From: an uncultured Pseudomonadota bacterium
GTDB taxonomy: Bacteria; Pseudomonadota; Alphaproteobacteria; UBA3830
Direction: 5' to 3'
DNA length: 56,772 bases
Assembly: GCA_902771535.1 (NCBI GenBank)
Contig: CACXWU010000007.1
Span: 1-56,772 of the forward strand
Position numbers and translations under genes: made by a program. Shown here one piece after another: positions 8,061 to 16,841 of the stretch (its first letter is position 1; each line of letters starts with the position of its first letter). Below the pieces are notes generated by a model that saw nothing but the letters and a program-made list of their open reading frames with translations, was not told the DNA's origin and did not search any database.

Positions 8061-8225
8061 TTAACCAAGGTTATTTGCAATATTATTTAGCTGATTCAAA
8101 ATCTTACCACCTATTAACTTCATACCGGAAATTGCCACAACCGCAATCAAACTGGCTATAAGAGCGTACTCAATCGCTGTCGCACCCTTGGAACTTCTCA
8201 AAAACCTCGCTAACTTGGTTAACAT
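8061..8225 (-). CDS. flp: Flp/Fap-type pilin subunit
   Basis: 54 aa. The sequence MLTKLARFLRSSKG, then ATAIEYALIASLIAVVAI, is a canonical Flp prepilin: a short basic leader ending in Gly, cleavage G|A, Glu5 and Tyr6 of the mature protein, then a hydrophobic helix. Flp pilins are cut by a TadV/CpaA peptidase and assembled by the Tad machine into adhesive pili; none of those genes is in the window. AGGAG lies ~10 nt before the ATG. Flanked by a gene-poor stretch and dnaA. Confidence 0.85.
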   Translation of the reverse strand: MLTKLARFLRSSKGATAIEYALIASLIAVVAISGMKLIGGKILNQLNNIANNLG

Positions 8226-8497
8226 AATATTTTTCTCCTATAAACAATTATTATCTACATTAAACACGATTTTGGTTACTAAATTGTTAACAAACTAAAA
8301 AAATCGAAAATTTTAGAAATATTTTGGATCACAAAATATAACTTCACAAAATAAAAGCATGGAAGCTTTGCAATATATCAAATTTCAAGGTATTCGGGAC
8401 TCGGAGGGAAGTTCATTTCTTTCAATACTCAACGGATTGTTCTAAACTACGCCGCAGTTTCTATACAAACCATTTCATGTAGAGCAGGGATAGAAGC

Positions 8498-9874
8498 TTA
8501 ACTTTGCAAGATCTTCGACAACAATTCGACATCATCATGAATTGCTCTGTCTTTTTGCATTACATCTTGAATTTTTCGTATGGCGTGAAGCACCGTAGTA
8601 TGATCCCGTCCTCCAAAACCCTTGCCGATATCAGGCAGAGACATTGAAGTCAGTTGCTTGCACAGATACATGGCTATCTGTCTCGGAACAGCAATATTTT
8701 TGGCCCTCTTCGATGAATACATGTCACTGAATTTTATATCGTAATGATTCGCGACCTTCTTTTGAATTTCTTCGATGGTTAACACTCTGTCACTGGCGCG
8801 CACAAGGTCGGAAAGAACTTCTCTTACACTGTCAACCGTAATCTCCTTTCCGAGAAAAACCGCACTGGCAATGACTCGATTTAGCGCACCTTCCAACTCT
8901 CTTATATTACTGGTAACTCTGTGAGCAATAAATTCTAAAACCTTCACCGGTATTTTCAATTTCGAATTATTTAAGCAGGCAGCCGCCAATTTGGATTGTA
9001 AAATTCCTAGCCTCAGCTCGTAGGTAGTTGGGTGAATATCAGCAACCAAACCCCAGCCCAGTCGGGACTTTAACCTTTCTTCCATATCTTCCAAATCCGT
9101 TGGAGATTTGTCCGCCGAAATTATGACCTGATGATTATTATCCACCAACGAATTGAAAGTATGAAAAAACTCCTCCTGAGTGGAATCTTTTCCGCAGATA
9201 AATTGTATATCATCGATCATCAACACATCGACTTCGTTGAATTGTTCTTTGAACGCGACTGTGTCCTTATAGCGCAGCGAACGAACAAACTGATGCATAA
9301 ATTTTTCAGCCGATATATAAACTATATTTTTCCCTTTGCTTCGCTCTTTGATTCTCCAAGCGATGGCATGCATCAGATGAGTTTTACCCAATCCGACTCC
9401 GCCGTATAAAAACAACGGATTGTAAACTATCGAATCCGACTCTGCGACACGTTGAGCTGCAGCATAAGCCAACTCATTCGGCTTACCCACGATGAATTTT
9501 TCGAAAGTTAAATCGGGATCCAGCGGAAGCCCTAAGCCTTCCTTTTCCTCCGCAGCCTCAACAAATTGAAGCGCCGCCTGCGAAAACTCCTTGTTTTCCG
9601 ATAAAGATTCTTTCTCATCTCCTACAGAAATCTCTATATCTTTGACGGGAATCTTCTTTTCGGAACAAATTTCCAAAATTTTAGCAACATAATTGCTTTT
9701 TACCCAGTCTTTCAGAAACGCGGTCGGAGCTCTTAAGTACAGAACGCCTTTGGCGTACTTTTTAAAATGCAAAGGAGCGATCCAGCTGTTTATGACCGGA
9801 TCGCCAAACTCTTTTTTCAGCTCAGAACAAACAACACTCCAGTATTCAAAAATATTGCTGTTCTCTTCTGACAT
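8498..9874 (-). CDS. dnaA: Chromosomal replication initiator DnaA
   Basis: 458 aa, normal length. Domain I at residues ~8-75, AAA+ core with Walker A GGVGLGKT (158-165) and Walker B IDDIQF (~220-225), sensor/box VII region EERLKSRLGWG, and the C-terminal DnaA-box-binding helix GGRDHTTVLHAIRK. It binds oriC as an ATP form and opens the duplex. The ATG follows the rpsT stop after one base and has no good Shine-Dalgarno of its own, so translation is probably coupled to rpsT. The rpsT-dnaA pair is usual in Alphaproteobacteria. No cluster of DnaA boxes was recognised nearby. Confidence 0.97.
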   Translation of the reverse strand: MSEENSNIFEYWSVVCSELKKEFGDPVINSWIAPLHFKKYAKGVLYLRAPTAFLKDWVKSNYVAKILEICSEKKIPVKDIEISVGDEKESLSENKEFSQAALQFVEAAEEKEGLGLPLDPDLTFEKFIVGKPNELAYAAAQRVAESDSIVYNPLFLYGGVGLGKTHLMHAIAWRIKERSKGKNIVYISAEKFMHQFVRSLRYKDTVAFKEQFNEVDVLMIDDIQFICGKDSTQEEFFHTFNSLVDNNHQVIISADKSPTDLEDMEERLKSRLGWGLVADIHPTTYELRLGILQSKLAAACLNNSKLKIPVKVLEFIAHRVTSNIRELEGALNRVIASAVFLGKEITVDSVREVLSDLVRASDRVLTIEEIQKKVANHYDIKFSDMYSSKRAKNIAVPRQIAMYLCKQLTSMSLPDIGKGFGGRDHTTVLHAIRKIQDVMQKDRAIHDDVELLSKILQS

Positions 9875-9875
9875 T

Positions 9876-10136
9876 TTATTTTACTTCTGAAGCCTTGAGC
9901 ATCTTGTTGAGACGAGAAATCTTTCTGCCGGCTGTATTCTTGTGTAATACTCCCTTGGTAACACCCCTCTGAATTTCCGACTGCGCTGCTTTAAAAGTAG
10001 CATTCGCATCTTTCGATCCCAAAGAAGAAATAAATTTCTTTATAAACGTTCTGATACGACTGATTCTGTCTTTATTTCTCGCTGTTCTTACTTTCGTTTG
10101 CCTTATTCTCTTTAAGGCTGACTTATGATCTGCCAT
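9876..10136 (-). CDS. rpsT: 30S ribosomal protein S20
   Basis: 86 aa beginning [17 protein letters not shown], a textbook S20 N-terminus, with a Lys/Arg-rich two-helix body and ending [10 protein letters not shown]20 binds 16S rRNA early in 30S assembly. The frame extends 13 codons further upstream, but the family start is at this ATG, preceded by AGGGG. First gene of the rpsT-dnaA unit. Confidence 0.96.
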   Translation of the reverse strand: MADHKSALKRIRQTKVRTARNKDRISRIRTFIKKFISSLGSKDANATFKAAQSEIQRGVTKGVLHKNTAGRKISRLNKMLKASEVK

Positions 10137-10190
10137 TTTACCCCTATGTCCTATCACAAAAAAATGTCGAAACACTACCTTCGGGCTAAA

Positions 10191-10874
10191 CTAACCCCTA
10201 ATGTAAAAGCTATCAAAATCTTTCGACACATTCTCTAGGAGGATTTTATCAGAAAATATCGGATGTTCAACAACATTTTCATTTTTATCCCGACATTTTT
10301 GCAAAACCATCTTGCGCACCCCCATCTGACAGAGTTCCCTCAAAACATCGACCGCTGTTTCCGTTTCAATGGACTCATGCATTGTCATACGAACTTCGTA
10401 ATCCTTATTGGACTCCAACAGTATCTTTAAACTTTCCAGAGCTTTTTCCCCGCTACCATGAACGCTGGTAATGAGATGATAATCCTTAAAGGATCGTTTA
10501 ACATCAAAACCAATCCAATCTAACAAAGACACTACTCTGGCAAACCTATCCGGATACGACCCGGCAGTATGCAAACCAACTTTAAACCCTAAATTTTTCA
10601 CGTCCTCGACCGCCGGCAACAACGCCTCCTGAAACAGGGGCTCTCCTCCACTGAACACAACTCCTTCGATGAATCCTATGCGAGTACTCAGCAAATTCAA
10701 AACATCTTCCCAAGGAAGTGATTCCTCAGGCGAAATCGTCTGCAAATGTGGATTGTGGCAGTAAACACATCTCCAAGGGCACCCCTGAAGAAACACCACA
10801 GCCGCCAAATGATCCGGATAATCAACAGTAGTCAGGGAAACGACTCCCCCAACCAACAACCTACTACTGTCCAT
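10191..10874 (-). CDS. nrdG: Anaerobic ribonucleotide reductase activase (radical SAM)
   Basis: 227 aa from ATG (a TTG two codons earlier is an alternative). The radical-SAM cluster motif is C32-P-W-R-C36-V-Y-C39, with FSGGEPLFQ as the SAM-binding GGE motif. NrdG uses a 4Fe-4S cluster and S-adenosylmethionine to make the glycyl radical on NrdD; the product is oxygen sensitive. It directly follows the small gene encoding the NrdD glycyl-radical segment and then nrdD, forming one operon. Slightly longer than the ~150-aa E. coli NrdG, like the PFL-activase-related NrdG2 type. Confidence 0.92.
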   Translation of the reverse strand: MDSSRLLVGGVVSLTTVDYPDHLAAVVFLQGCPWRCVYCHNPHLQTISPEESLPWEDVLNLLSTRIGFIEGVVFSGGEPLFQEALLPAVEDVKNLGFKVGLHTAGSYPDRFARVVSLLDWIGFDVKRSFKDYHLITSVHGSGEKALESLKILLESNKDYEVRMTMHESIETETAVDVLRELCQMGVRKMVLQKCRDKNENVVEHPIFSDKILLENVSKDFDSFYIRG

Positions 10875-10880
10875 GAGCAA

Positions 10881-11084
10881 CTACTTGCAAATACCGCGAC
10901 AGGTCGACTTTTCCTCGAAGTGGACTCTTTCCTCGTGTTCACCCTGCTTTCCGATGTTAAAGAAAGAAGTTGGACGGTAATATCCCATCACTCTCGTCCA
11001 AACCTCGCATTTCTGTCGTTCTTCCTCTTTTAACTCAACGCCATCGACGACTTTATTACCAATTCCCGTCATCTTATCCTCCAT
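10881..11084 (-). CDS. Separate glycyl-radical C-terminal segment of class III ribonucleotide reductase
   Basis: 67 aa. The core CEVWTRVMGYYRP, followed by FNIGKQGEHEER, matches the extreme C-terminus of class III NrdD proteins, where the Gly of R-V-x-G-Y (here Gly34) carries the radical. The nrdD gene upstream ends just after its Cys-rich site and lacks this segment, so catalysis should need both polypeptides. It has its own ATG 87 nt after the nrdD stop and ends 6 nt before the nrdG ATG. I recall similar small proteins next to nrdD in some Proteobacteria, but cannot check that. The assignment as the radical carrier is a strong inference from the motif. Confidence 0.8.
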   Translation of the reverse strand: MEDKMTGIGNKVVDGVELKEEERQKCEVWTRVMGYYRPTSFFNIGKQGEHEERVHFEEKSTCRGICK

Positions 11085-11170
11085 TCCAAAAACTCCATTC
11101 TATAGAAATCTAAACAAAAATACACAGACAAATCAAGCCACTAATCCAAATGAGGTTTCAATTCGTCGAG

Positions 11171-13210
11171 TCAAGCTGCCTCCCTGGTCTCCTCATTTTT
11201 TTTTCGAGCCACGATTTCAGCGTCACATTTAGGACAGAACTTATGTTCTCCCGCCAAATATCCGTGTACCGGACATATAGAAAATGTCGGCGTAATGGAA
11301 AAATAAGGAAGCTTAAAATTCTCCACCACTTTCCGCACTAGCTTTTTGCAAACCGTCGGACTGGAAATTTTCTCACTCATGTACAGGTGGAACACCGTGC
11401 CTCCGGTATATTTTCTCTGGAGATCATCCTGCAATTTCAACGCTTCGAAAGCATCATCACTGAATCCGACCGGCAATTGACTGGAATTAGTGTAATAAGG
11501 CTTCTCGGCAGTTCCTGCATGAAGAATGTCCGGGAATCGCTTTAAATCCTCTTTCGCAAATCGGTAGGTCGCACCTTCACCCGGAGTCGCCTCAAGATTA
11601 TACATATTTCCTGTCTCCGCCTGGAACTCAAGCAACTTTTCTCTGGCCTTATCTAAAATCCGCAGAGCCATTTGCTGACCATAGTCGGTAGTAATATCAT
11701 GCTGATCGTCGGTAAAGTTCCGAATCATCTCATTTATACCGTTCACTCCGATAGTGGAGAAATGATTTTTCAAACGACCCAAATATCTCTTGGTGAATGG
11801 GAAAAGTCCGTTGTCCATATACATCTGGATAACTTTTCTCTTGATTTCAAGACTCTTGCGAGCGTAATCCATCAACTCATACAACCTCGCCACCAAAGCA
11901 TCTTCGTTACCTTTGTAAACATAACCCAACCGAGCGCAATTTATGGTAACAACGCCGATAGAACCCGTTTGCTCCGCGGAACCGAACAAGCTGTTGCCTC
12001 TCTTCAGCAATTCTCTCAAATCCAACTGCAAACGACAACACATAGAGCGAATCGACGCAGGATCAAGATCTGAATTCACGTAATTCTGGAAATAAGGCAG
12101 CCCATATTTCGCAGTCATTCCGAACAAAAGATCGGCGTTCGGAGTGTCCCAATTGAAACTTTTCGTGATGTTGTAAGTCGGGATTGGGAAAGTGAAAACT
12201 CTGCCGCGACAGTCACCTTCCGTCATAACCTCCATAAAGGCACGATTGATCAAATCCATCTCCGCCTGAACATCACCGTAAGTGAAATCGACTTCTTCTC
12301 CTCCGATCAGCGGAACTTTATCCTTGAGATCGTCCGGGCAAACCCAATCGAAAGTTAGGTTGGTAAACGGAGTTTGAGTCCCCCATCTCGACGGAACATT
12401 CAAGTTGTAAATGAACTCCTGCATGTTCTGCTTAACCTGATCGTAGGAAAGCTTATCGACCTTCACAAAGGGAGCAAGATATGTATCGAACGAGCTGAAA
12501 GCCTGTGCTCCTGCCCATTCGTTCTGAAGAGTTCCCAAGAAATTCACCATCTGACCCAACGCACTGCTGAAATGCTTAGGAGGCCGTGCTTCCGCTTTAC
12601 CCGGAACTCCGTTAAACCCTTCATTCAGAACTGTTCTCAGAGACCAACCCGCACAATATCCGCTGAGCATATCGAGATCGTGAATGTGAAAATCTCCGTT
12701 TCGATGAGCCATTGAAATATATTCCGGATAAACTCTGTTCAACCAGTAGTTCGCGACCATTTTTCCGGAAATGTTAAGAATCATTCCGCCCAAAGAATAT
12801 CCCTGGTTAGCGTTCGCGTTAACTCTCCAATCGAGTTTGTCGAGATATTCATTAACTGCTAAAACCACGTCCACCATGTTTTTCTTATCGCGACGAGCTT
12901 CACCTCTTTTTTCACGATACAAAATATATGCACGAGCTGTCCTAAAATAATTTTCATTGATGAGAACTTGCTCCACAATGTCTTGAATCTTCTCGATTTC
13001 CGGAGTTTGTCGGTCAAAACGATGAGTCAATATTTTTTTTACAATAAAAGCCAAATGACGGGCCTCTTCCTCATCGAATTCCTTCGTTTCAACACCTGCC
13101 GCCTTTATCGCGTTAACAATCTTCTCAATATCAAACGGAACCTTCGCCCCATTTCTCTTGAAAACGTACCCCAACTCCTCAAATTTCAAATTCTTATTCT
13201 CCGACGACAC
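11171..13210 (-). CDS. nrdD: Class III (anaerobic) ribonucleoside-triphosphate reductase, catalytic body
   Basis: 679 aa. N-terminal ATP-cone (KRNGAKVPFDIEKIVNAIKAAG-type, residues ~15-110), the 10-stranded barrel with RLQLDLRELLKRG and GSAEQTGSIGVVTINCARLGY-type motifs, and a C-terminal metal site C646-x2-H649...C659-x2-C662. It reduces NTPs to dNTPs without oxygen. The protein stops after the metal site and lacks the usual R-V-x-G-Y glycyl radical loop, which is encoded by the next gene. Start is a GTG with GGAGG 8 nt upstream. Transcribed with the small segment gene and nrdG. Confidence 0.93.
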   Translation of the reverse strand: MSSENKNLKFEELGYVFKRNGAKVPFDIEKIVNAIKAAGVETKEFDEEEARHLAFIVKKILTHRFDRQTPEIEKIQDIVEQVLINENYFRTARAYILYREKRGEARRDKKNMVDVVLAVNEYLDKLDWRVNANANQGYSLGGMILNISGKMVANYWLNRVYPEYISMAHRNGDFHIHDLDMLSGYCAGWSLRTVLNEGFNGVPGKAEARPPKHFSSALGQMVNFLGTLQNEWAGAQAFSSFDTYLAPFVKVDKLSYDQVKQNMQEFIYNLNVPSRWGTQTPFTNLTFDWVCPDDLKDKVPLIGGEEVDFTYGDVQAEMDLINRAFMEVMTEGDCRGRVFTFPIPTYNITKSFNWDTPNADLLFGMTAKYGLPYFQNYVNSDLDPASIRSMCCRLQLDLRELLKRGNSLFGSAEQTGSIGVVTINCARLGYVYKGNEDALVARLYELMDYARKSLEIKRKVIQMYMDNGLFPFTKRYLGRLKNHFSTIGVNGINEMIRNFTDDQHDITTDYGQQMALRILDKAREKLLEFQAETGNMYNLEATPGEGATYRFAKEDLKRFPDILHAGTAEKPYYTNSSQLPVGFSDDAFEALKLQDDLQRKYTGGTVFHLYMSEKISSPTVCKKLVRKVVENFKLPYFSITPTFSICPVHGYLAGEHKFCPKCDAEIVARKKNEETREAA

Positions 13211-13411
13211 AGTTCATTCCTCCGAAATTATTTTACGATTATTATACCTTTGCACATAGTATACATGATTATTTTGAAAATAACACAGAGGATTTTTTAT
13301 TTTTTATTTATCATTTGATCTTGATTTTAATTTTTGTCGAAATTTGCTCTTGATATTCCTAATTTAAGCCCCTTTGCTGAGTATCAAAAAGTCGTTTTAT
13401 CTATTTTATAC

Positions 13412-14623
13412 TTATAACATAGTCGGAAGATTTTCTTCAAACTCTTCAACATACGAATAGGTTGCCACCGACATACAACAAGAACAAACGGAACGCCATT
13501 TCATCGAATGATCTCCACACTTCGAACATCTCCAAAAAAATCTCACGGGCTTAGCTTCGGACAAGTCCATCAAGGCCTCACCATTATTTTGTAACGCATT
13601 AATTTTCGTCAATTCATCCGCGATGAAATTATAATGAGCCAGCTCATACGCTCGAGATATATATTCGAAAGCCAATGTCAGCATCTCCTCTTCGACGCAA
13701 ATTTTAGCCAAGCAATAATACGGAACCCAGGATTGCGGAGCAGCATTAAGCAACTTTTCCCCTCTTTTTATCTTATCCTCATCCAACGCGACATATTTGT
13801 TGAAAATTTCAATCGATGGAGATAGTTCAAAGTTTCTCATCAATGCTTTTCTTGCTGATCTTTTCTCATCATTCTTCATAAGCTCTTCGGCATAAGCAAC
13901 GGCAATATCCGAAATCTTCGGAGCCAATTTATGAGCCTTTTTTAAATCCGACAGATCTGAACTTTTCTTCCATTTTTCGAAGTACACCACCGCCTCAATA
14001 TTTTGTTCATTTTCGTCTGAAAGTTTACGCAAATAATAGAAAGCGTCATCGATATTCCCATTTTTGATACTTAAGCTTATAATTTGATTTAAAAAATTTT
14101 GTGCATCAGGATATACTTTCAAAACAGCCTTAATGGATTCAATGGCTTCTTTGTCCGATTTATTCTGCAGAGACAATTGAGCCAGGCTGTACGCACCCAA
14201 AACGGTATCTTTTTCTCGTGAACTCAAATTGAAAAACAAAGATTTCGCCTTGTACGTATCTCCGTTTATCAGGCACAACTGTCCCTCTAACCACGAAATA
14301 AAAGGGATTTCTCCCAAATGCTTTTTCGCCTTATTCAGAGCCTTCCAAACTACCTTGTGATCCTTTATAAGCATGCCCGAAAAAGCCTCCTGCAGATAAT
14401 CAACTCCCTTCCTAACGTCCGCTTTCAGACCCAATATAGAAGATAATTTATCCCAAAGACTTTTGCATATCTTGTAAAGGTATATAATTGCGAAAATCAG
14501 AGCAAGAAGCTCCCACAACGGAAGCACCCACGACCTCCCTATAAACGATATAGAAACCTTTATATCGAAAAAAAACGCACAAGCAACTAATAAAAATACA
14601 AAAACTAACTTAACAACTGCCAT
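13412..14623 (-). CDS. hemY: HemY-like TPR membrane protein with C-terminal zinc ribbon
   Basis: 403 aa. Two N-terminal membrane segments (residues ~1-20 and ~35-55), then TPR-like helical repeats (AYSLAQLSLQNKSDKEAIESIK-type), and a terminal CSKCGDHSMKWRSVCSCC rubredoxin-like ribbon typical of alphaproteobacterial HemY. Its role, linked by gene order to haem synthesis genes in other Alphaproteobacteria, is not firmly known and it is not a protoporphyrinogen oxidase. Here no hem gene adjoins. Preceded by two small membrane protein genes, probably the remnants of the mitofilin gene that normally lies here. Confidence 0.8.
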   Translation of the reverse strand: MAVVKLVFVFLLVACAFFFDIKVSISFIGRSWVLPLWELLALIFAIIYLYKICKSLWDKLSSILGLKADVRKGVDYLQEAFSGMLIKDHKVVWKALNKAKKHLGEIPFISWLEGQLCLINGDTYKAKSLFFNLSSREKDTVLGAYSLAQLSLQNKSDKEAIESIKAVLKVYPDAQNFLNQIISLSIKNGNIDDAFYYLRKLSDENEQNIEAVVYFEKWKKSSDLSDLKKAHKLAPKISDIAVAYAEELMKNDEKRSARKALMRNFELSPSIEIFNKYVALDEDKIKRGEKLLNAAPQSWVPYYCLAKICVEEEMLTLAFEYISRAYELAHYNFIADELTKINALQNNGEALMDLSEAKPVRFFWRCSKCGDHSMKWRSVCSCCMSVATYSYVEEFEENLPTML

Positions 14624-14632
14624 ATATTACAT

Positions 14633-14854
14633 TTAAGAAGCCAACGAAACATTCTGCGCGACATTTATCACACTTTTTATGTTGGTCGTAAATACGTTAA
14701 CGAAATCTAGAACTTCGGCCTGTAGATTAGCTACAACTTTTAAAAACCAAGGCCAATTCCCCGTAAAATAAACAGCTGCCAAAGCTAACCCGATGACAAA
14801 CGCGAACACAGCAATGTCACCCAACAGTCCCCGTTCCTTCGTTTCTTCACTCAT
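14633..14854 (-). CDS. Small single-pass membrane protein (73 aa)
   Basis: One hydrophobic segment (residues ~12-32, IAVFAFVIGLALAAVYFTG) followed by an amphipathic tail. Its start overlaps the end of the upstream 173-aa gene by 8 nt and its stop is 9 nt before hemY, so it is co-translated with both. No family recognised; position suggests a partner of the mitofilin/HemY-like proteins. Confidence 0.65.
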   Translation of the reverse strand: MSEETKERGLLGDIAVFAFVIGLALAAVYFTGNWPWFLKVVANLQAEVLDFVNVFTTNIKSVINVAQNVSLAS

Positions 14855-15368
14855 TTGATCCTGCCTTTCTTATTGATAATAATAACACATAACCTGTTAT
14901 TTTATCCAACTCATTACCATTTATACCACGTATCTTAGCAAATCTTAGTAAATTATTTATTAAAGAATTGTCTTTTTCCGTATTATTCTCATTTGCAATG
15001 ATGGAATCCATCATTTTTAACAAGTCCGGACAATCTGAAAAGACCTTACGAAACTTTTCCAACTCCCCCGAACACTCATCACCTCGGAGCAGCTTGTTTT
15101 TCAGATCACACCAGCAAGTCCAACGATCAAAATCGATGTTGAAATTCGAACTTACGTTATACTGGGATGGAGAATTCTCTAATTTCTGCAAACGAAATTC
15201 AAGGTTTTTCACAAGTTCGGTTAAATGATCACTTTGCTTTTGGAACCCCGTTGTTGCGTTATTGATTTGCTCATGAATCCGCGCGTCAATAAATTTCGGA
15301 AAATAACTCACCCCGCCAAAACCACAAACACACAACACCAATAACACAAAAACAACGTTCTTCAACAA
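14847..15368 (-). CDS. Reduced mitofilin-like membrane protein (inferred)
   Basis: 173 aa: an N-terminal membrane anchor (VFVLLVLCVCGFGGVSY), a coiled-coil stretch (residues ~30-65), and a helical end. The segment LLRGDECSGELEKFRKVF resembles the start of the conserved C-terminal domain of bacterial mitofilin (Mic60), and alphaproteobacterial mitofilin sits directly before hemY as here. The protein is far shorter than usual (often >300 aa), so this would be a pared-down version. Bacterial Mic60 shapes the inner membrane. Assignment rests on architecture and gene order and is moderate at best. Follows gatB by 6 nt. Confidence 0.5.
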   Translation of the reverse strand: MLKNVVFVLLVLCVCGFGGVSYFPKFIDARIHEQINNATTGFQKQSDHLTELVKNLEFRLQKLENSPSQYNVSSNFNIDFDRWTCWCDLKNKLLRGDECSGELEKFRKVFSDCPDLLKMMDSIIANENNTEKDNSLINNLLRFAKIRGINGNELDKITGYVLLLSIRKAGSNE

Positions 15369-15374
15369 ACTCTC

Positions 15375-16841
15375 CTAACTGTTTAAAAGTTCTCGCAAAA
15401 TTTCGTTAAGCATTTTCGGATTCGCCTTACCGCCTGTCTTTTTCATAGCTTGACCGATAAAGAATCCGAACAGTTTCTCTTTTCCGCCTTTGTACTCCGC
15501 GACTTTATCTTGATTTTCATCCAGAACAGCCTGTAACGATTTCTTGATCTCGTCCGTCGAGGTAATTTGCTTTAACCCTTTTTCCTCAACAATCACCGAA
15601 GCCTTTTTCTTCTCGTTCCACATTAATTCGAGAACTTCTTTCGCAATCTTTCCCGAAATAACGTCGTTTTTGATAAGCATAACCAGCTCAGCCAGATCTT
15701 CTGCCGAAATATCACTTTCGGAAACAGATTTGCTCGACTTATTCAATTGAGCGAACAGTTCCCCCAGCAGCCAGTTGGACAGCAACTTCGCGACAGATTT
15801 ATCTGACGTTTTTGTCGCAGCCAGAGCTTTTTCATAATAAACGGCTGTCTCCATTTCAGACGAAATTAACTCCGCGTCATACTTCGGAAGATCATAGTCC
15901 TGTTGCAATCTTTTCGCCTTTGCATCAGGCAGCTCCGGAATCGTTTTCTTCAATTCATCGATGCGTGACTGCTCCAAAACCAAAGGGGGCAAATCCGGTT
16001 CCGGGAAGTATCGATAATCCTGAGCGTCTTCCTTCGAACGCATTGTCCTGGTGACGCCCTTTGCGCTGTCAAACAACCTCGTTTCCTGATCGACCTCTCC
16101 TCCGTTCTCAAGAATCTCAATTTGTCTTTCGATTTCATAATTTACGGCCGTCGCCATAAATTTTATAGAGTTCACATTCTTCACCTCGGCACGAGTTCCA
16201 TACGGAGTACCCGGACGATGAACCGAAATATTTACGTCCGCTCTCATACTGCCCTCGTCCATGTTCCCGTCGCAAGTTTTCAGATATCTAAGAATCGATC
16301 TCAACTTTTGTAAAAACATCGCAACTTCCTCGGCGCTGCGCATATCCGGCTCGGTCACGATTTCCATCAGGGCAATTCCCGAGCGATTCAGGTCGATAAA
16401 GGACTTCGTCGGACTTTGATCGTGTATACTTTTTCCCGCGTCTTGCTCTATATGAATGTGGTGAATGTTAACCCTGCGGGTTCCACCGTCTTCATTTTCG
16501 ATATCTATATATCCGCCACTGACAATCGGGTGAAAATACTGAGTAATTTGATATCCCTGTGGCAAGTCTGCATAGAAATAATTCTTTCGATCGAAGAAAG
16601 ACACCTTATTTATTTTCGCGTTTAAGCCGAGTCCTGTTCTGATTGCTTGATCTACGCAAAAAGAATTGATAACAGGAAGAACTCCCGGCAATGCCGCATC
16701 AACATAGGATACATTTTCATTCGGACTCGCTCCGAATTTCGTTGAGGCACTCGAAAACAATTTCGACTCGGAAATTATCTGCGCGTGAATTTCCAAACCG
16801 ATAACGACTTCCCATTTTCCTGATTCTGTCTCAATGTACAT
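15375..16841 (-). CDS. gatB: Asp-tRNA(Asn)/Glu-tRNA(Gln) amidotransferase subunit B
   Basis: 488 aa, full length. N-terminal VIGLEIHAQIISESKLFSSAST and the DRKNYFYADLPQGYQITQ signature identify the kinase-like domain that activates mischarged tRNA; the C-terminal YqeY-like tail ends KANPKMLNEILRELL. GatB forms the transamidation complex with GatA and GatC. The ATG overlaps the gatA stop by one base (TAATG), implying translational coupling. gatC is not found beside it. Confidence 0.97.
   Translation of the reverse strand: MYIETESGKWEVVIGLEIHAQIISESKLFSSASTKFGASPNENVSYVDAALPGVLPVINSFCVDQAIRTGLGLNAKINKVSFFDRKNYFYADLPQGYQITQYFHPIVSGGYIDIENEDGGTRRVNIHHIHIEQDAGKSIHDQSPTKSFIDLNRSGIALMEIVTEPDMRSAEEVAMFLQKLRSILRYLKTCDGNMDEGSMRADVNISVHRPGTPYGTRAEVKNVNSIKFMATAVNYEIERQIEILENGGEVDQETRLFDSAKGVTRTMRSKEDAQDYRYFPEPDLPPLVLEQSRIDELKKTIPELPDAKAKRLQQDYDLPKYDAELISSEMETAVYYEKALAATKTSDKSVAKLLSNWLLGELFAQLNKSSKSVSESDISAEDLAELVMLIKNDVISGKIAKEVLELMWNEKKKASVIVEEKGLKQITSTDEIKKSLQAVLDENQDKVAEYKGGKEKLFGFFIGQAMKKTGGKANPKMLNEILRELLNS

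Noticed and set aside
13211-13411. Possible FNR-type site upstream of nrdD
   Set aside because: TTGAT-like half-sites occur but not as the inverted pair with four-base spacing, so no site is claimed.
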